Source: Spirochaetales bacterium (GTDB lineage Bacteria > Spirochaetota > Spirochaetia > ARS1246). From it: a DNA stretch of 14,023 nucleotides. The notes below the pieces were generated by a model, which was given only the letters and a program-made list of their open reading frames with translations, made no database searches and was not told the DNA's origin. Both the position numbers and the translations under genes were made by a program. This document shows, one piece after another, positions 13,698 through 14,023 of this stretch; the first letter of the stretch is position 1, and every line of letters begins with the position of its first letter. Location of the stretch: contig JAFGHN010000040.1 of the NCBI GenBank assembly GCA_016930115.1, positions 1 through 14,023 on the forward strand, written 5' to 3'.

Positions 13698-14023
13698 ATG
13701 AAGAGTAGGGTTGGATGTTCCGTTCTCATGATGTGCATGTTCTGCGGGTTCATTCTGAACGCCCAGGCTGAGGACACATCGCTCGCGGCCGGCCGTTCGC
13801 TGTTCGATTTTGGGCTGAAAGCGGCCGTTTCGCTCCCAAGTTTCTTCTGGCTCGAAGATAACAGCTGGAACGGTGTTACCTCGTTAGCTATAATGCCCGC
13901 CGCATGGGCATTTGTCGCCGTCAATCTTACCGACACCGTCGCCGTGCAGGTGGAAGGGGGCTATACCGGAAAAGGATGCCGCGTCAGCGCTAGCGACGGA
14001 AAGCTCCTCTGGTTGTTCAACTA
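13698..14023 (+). CDS. Secreted, probable outer-membrane beta-barrel protein, N-terminal part (runs off right edge)
   Basis: From the ATG at 13698 an open frame of 108 codons continues past the window edge. GGGAGGG (13687-13693) is a good ribosome binding site four bases upstream. The first 24 residues form a signal peptide: K2, R4, a hydrophobic core with several Met and Cys, and an AQA cleavage site before E25. The mature part begins with alternating polar and hydrophobic strands (SLFDFGLKAAVSLPSFFW, about 34-51; AFVAVNLTDTVAVQVEGGYT, about 72-91). A strand ending in EGGYT followed by a turn is the look of a porin-like beta-barrel of the outer-membrane protein family. That assignment rests on pattern only. 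C95 in the mature part is unusual for a barrel. The gene follows a strong terminator within 21 bases, so its promoter is not obvious. Transcription may start within or just before the terminator region. Confidence 0.7.
   Translation, partial: MKSRVGCSVLMMCMFCGFILNAQAEDTSLAAGRSLFDFGLKAAVSLPSFFWLEDNSWNGVTSLAIMPAAWAFVAVNLTDTVAVQVEGGYTGKGCRVSASDGKLLWLFN

Overview
The window reads as chromosomal DNA from an anaerobic bacterium with an outer membrane. The evidence is three genes for tungsten/molybdenum aldehyde:ferredoxin oxidoreductases (AOR family), a minimal SufBC-type iron-sulfur assembly pair of the kind common in anaerobes, a periplasmic rather than lipid-anchored solute-binding protein, and the start of an outer-membrane beta-barrel-like protein. 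The phylum cannot be fixed from this window. A spirochaete-like or Desulfobacterota-like host would fit, but that is inference.

Layout. Positions 1-252 (minus) hold the first 84 codons of an MFS transporter that runs off the left edge. A second, complete MFS transporter diverges from it at 283-1596 (plus). Everything after that is on the plus strand. Positions 1597-1923 have no gene but hold a near-consensus sigma-70 promoter (1663-1690), a structured leader (about 1701-1795) that I recognise as a probable molybdenum/tungsten cofactor (Moco/Tuco) riboswitch, and the ribosome binding site of the first AOR. Three collinear AOR paralogs follow: 1924-3795, 3999-5870 and 5990-7879. They align with no gap over 623 residues. 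A terminator follows the first and a terminator-like hairpin follows the second. Next come a SufC-like ATPase (7961-8704) and a SufB-like scaffold (8701-9624) that overlap by four bases. A new promoter (9715-9743) starts a dipeptide/oligopeptide-type ABC importer made of two permeases (9781-10755, 10767-11693) and a binding protein (11852-13603), closed by a strong terminator (13647-13677). The window ends inside a secreted, probably outer-membrane protein (13698 to edge).

How it may work together (inference). The importer, whose ATPase subunits are not in the window, would bring in a peptide-like or other small organic solute. The AORs would oxidise aldehydes, or reduce acids, using a tungsto- or molybdopterin and one [4Fe-4S] cluster each. 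The SufC/SufB pair would supply Fe-S clusters to these enzymes. The riboswitch would tie expression of at least the first AOR to cofactor supply.

The strongest new observation is in the first AOR leader. The first ten bases after the predicted transcription start (1696-1705) can pair over ten contiguous positions with the ribosome binding site region (1914-1923). Five of those bases also form the 5' strand of the riboswitch P1 stem. This predicts a translational ON switch in which cofactor binding frees the ribosome binding site.
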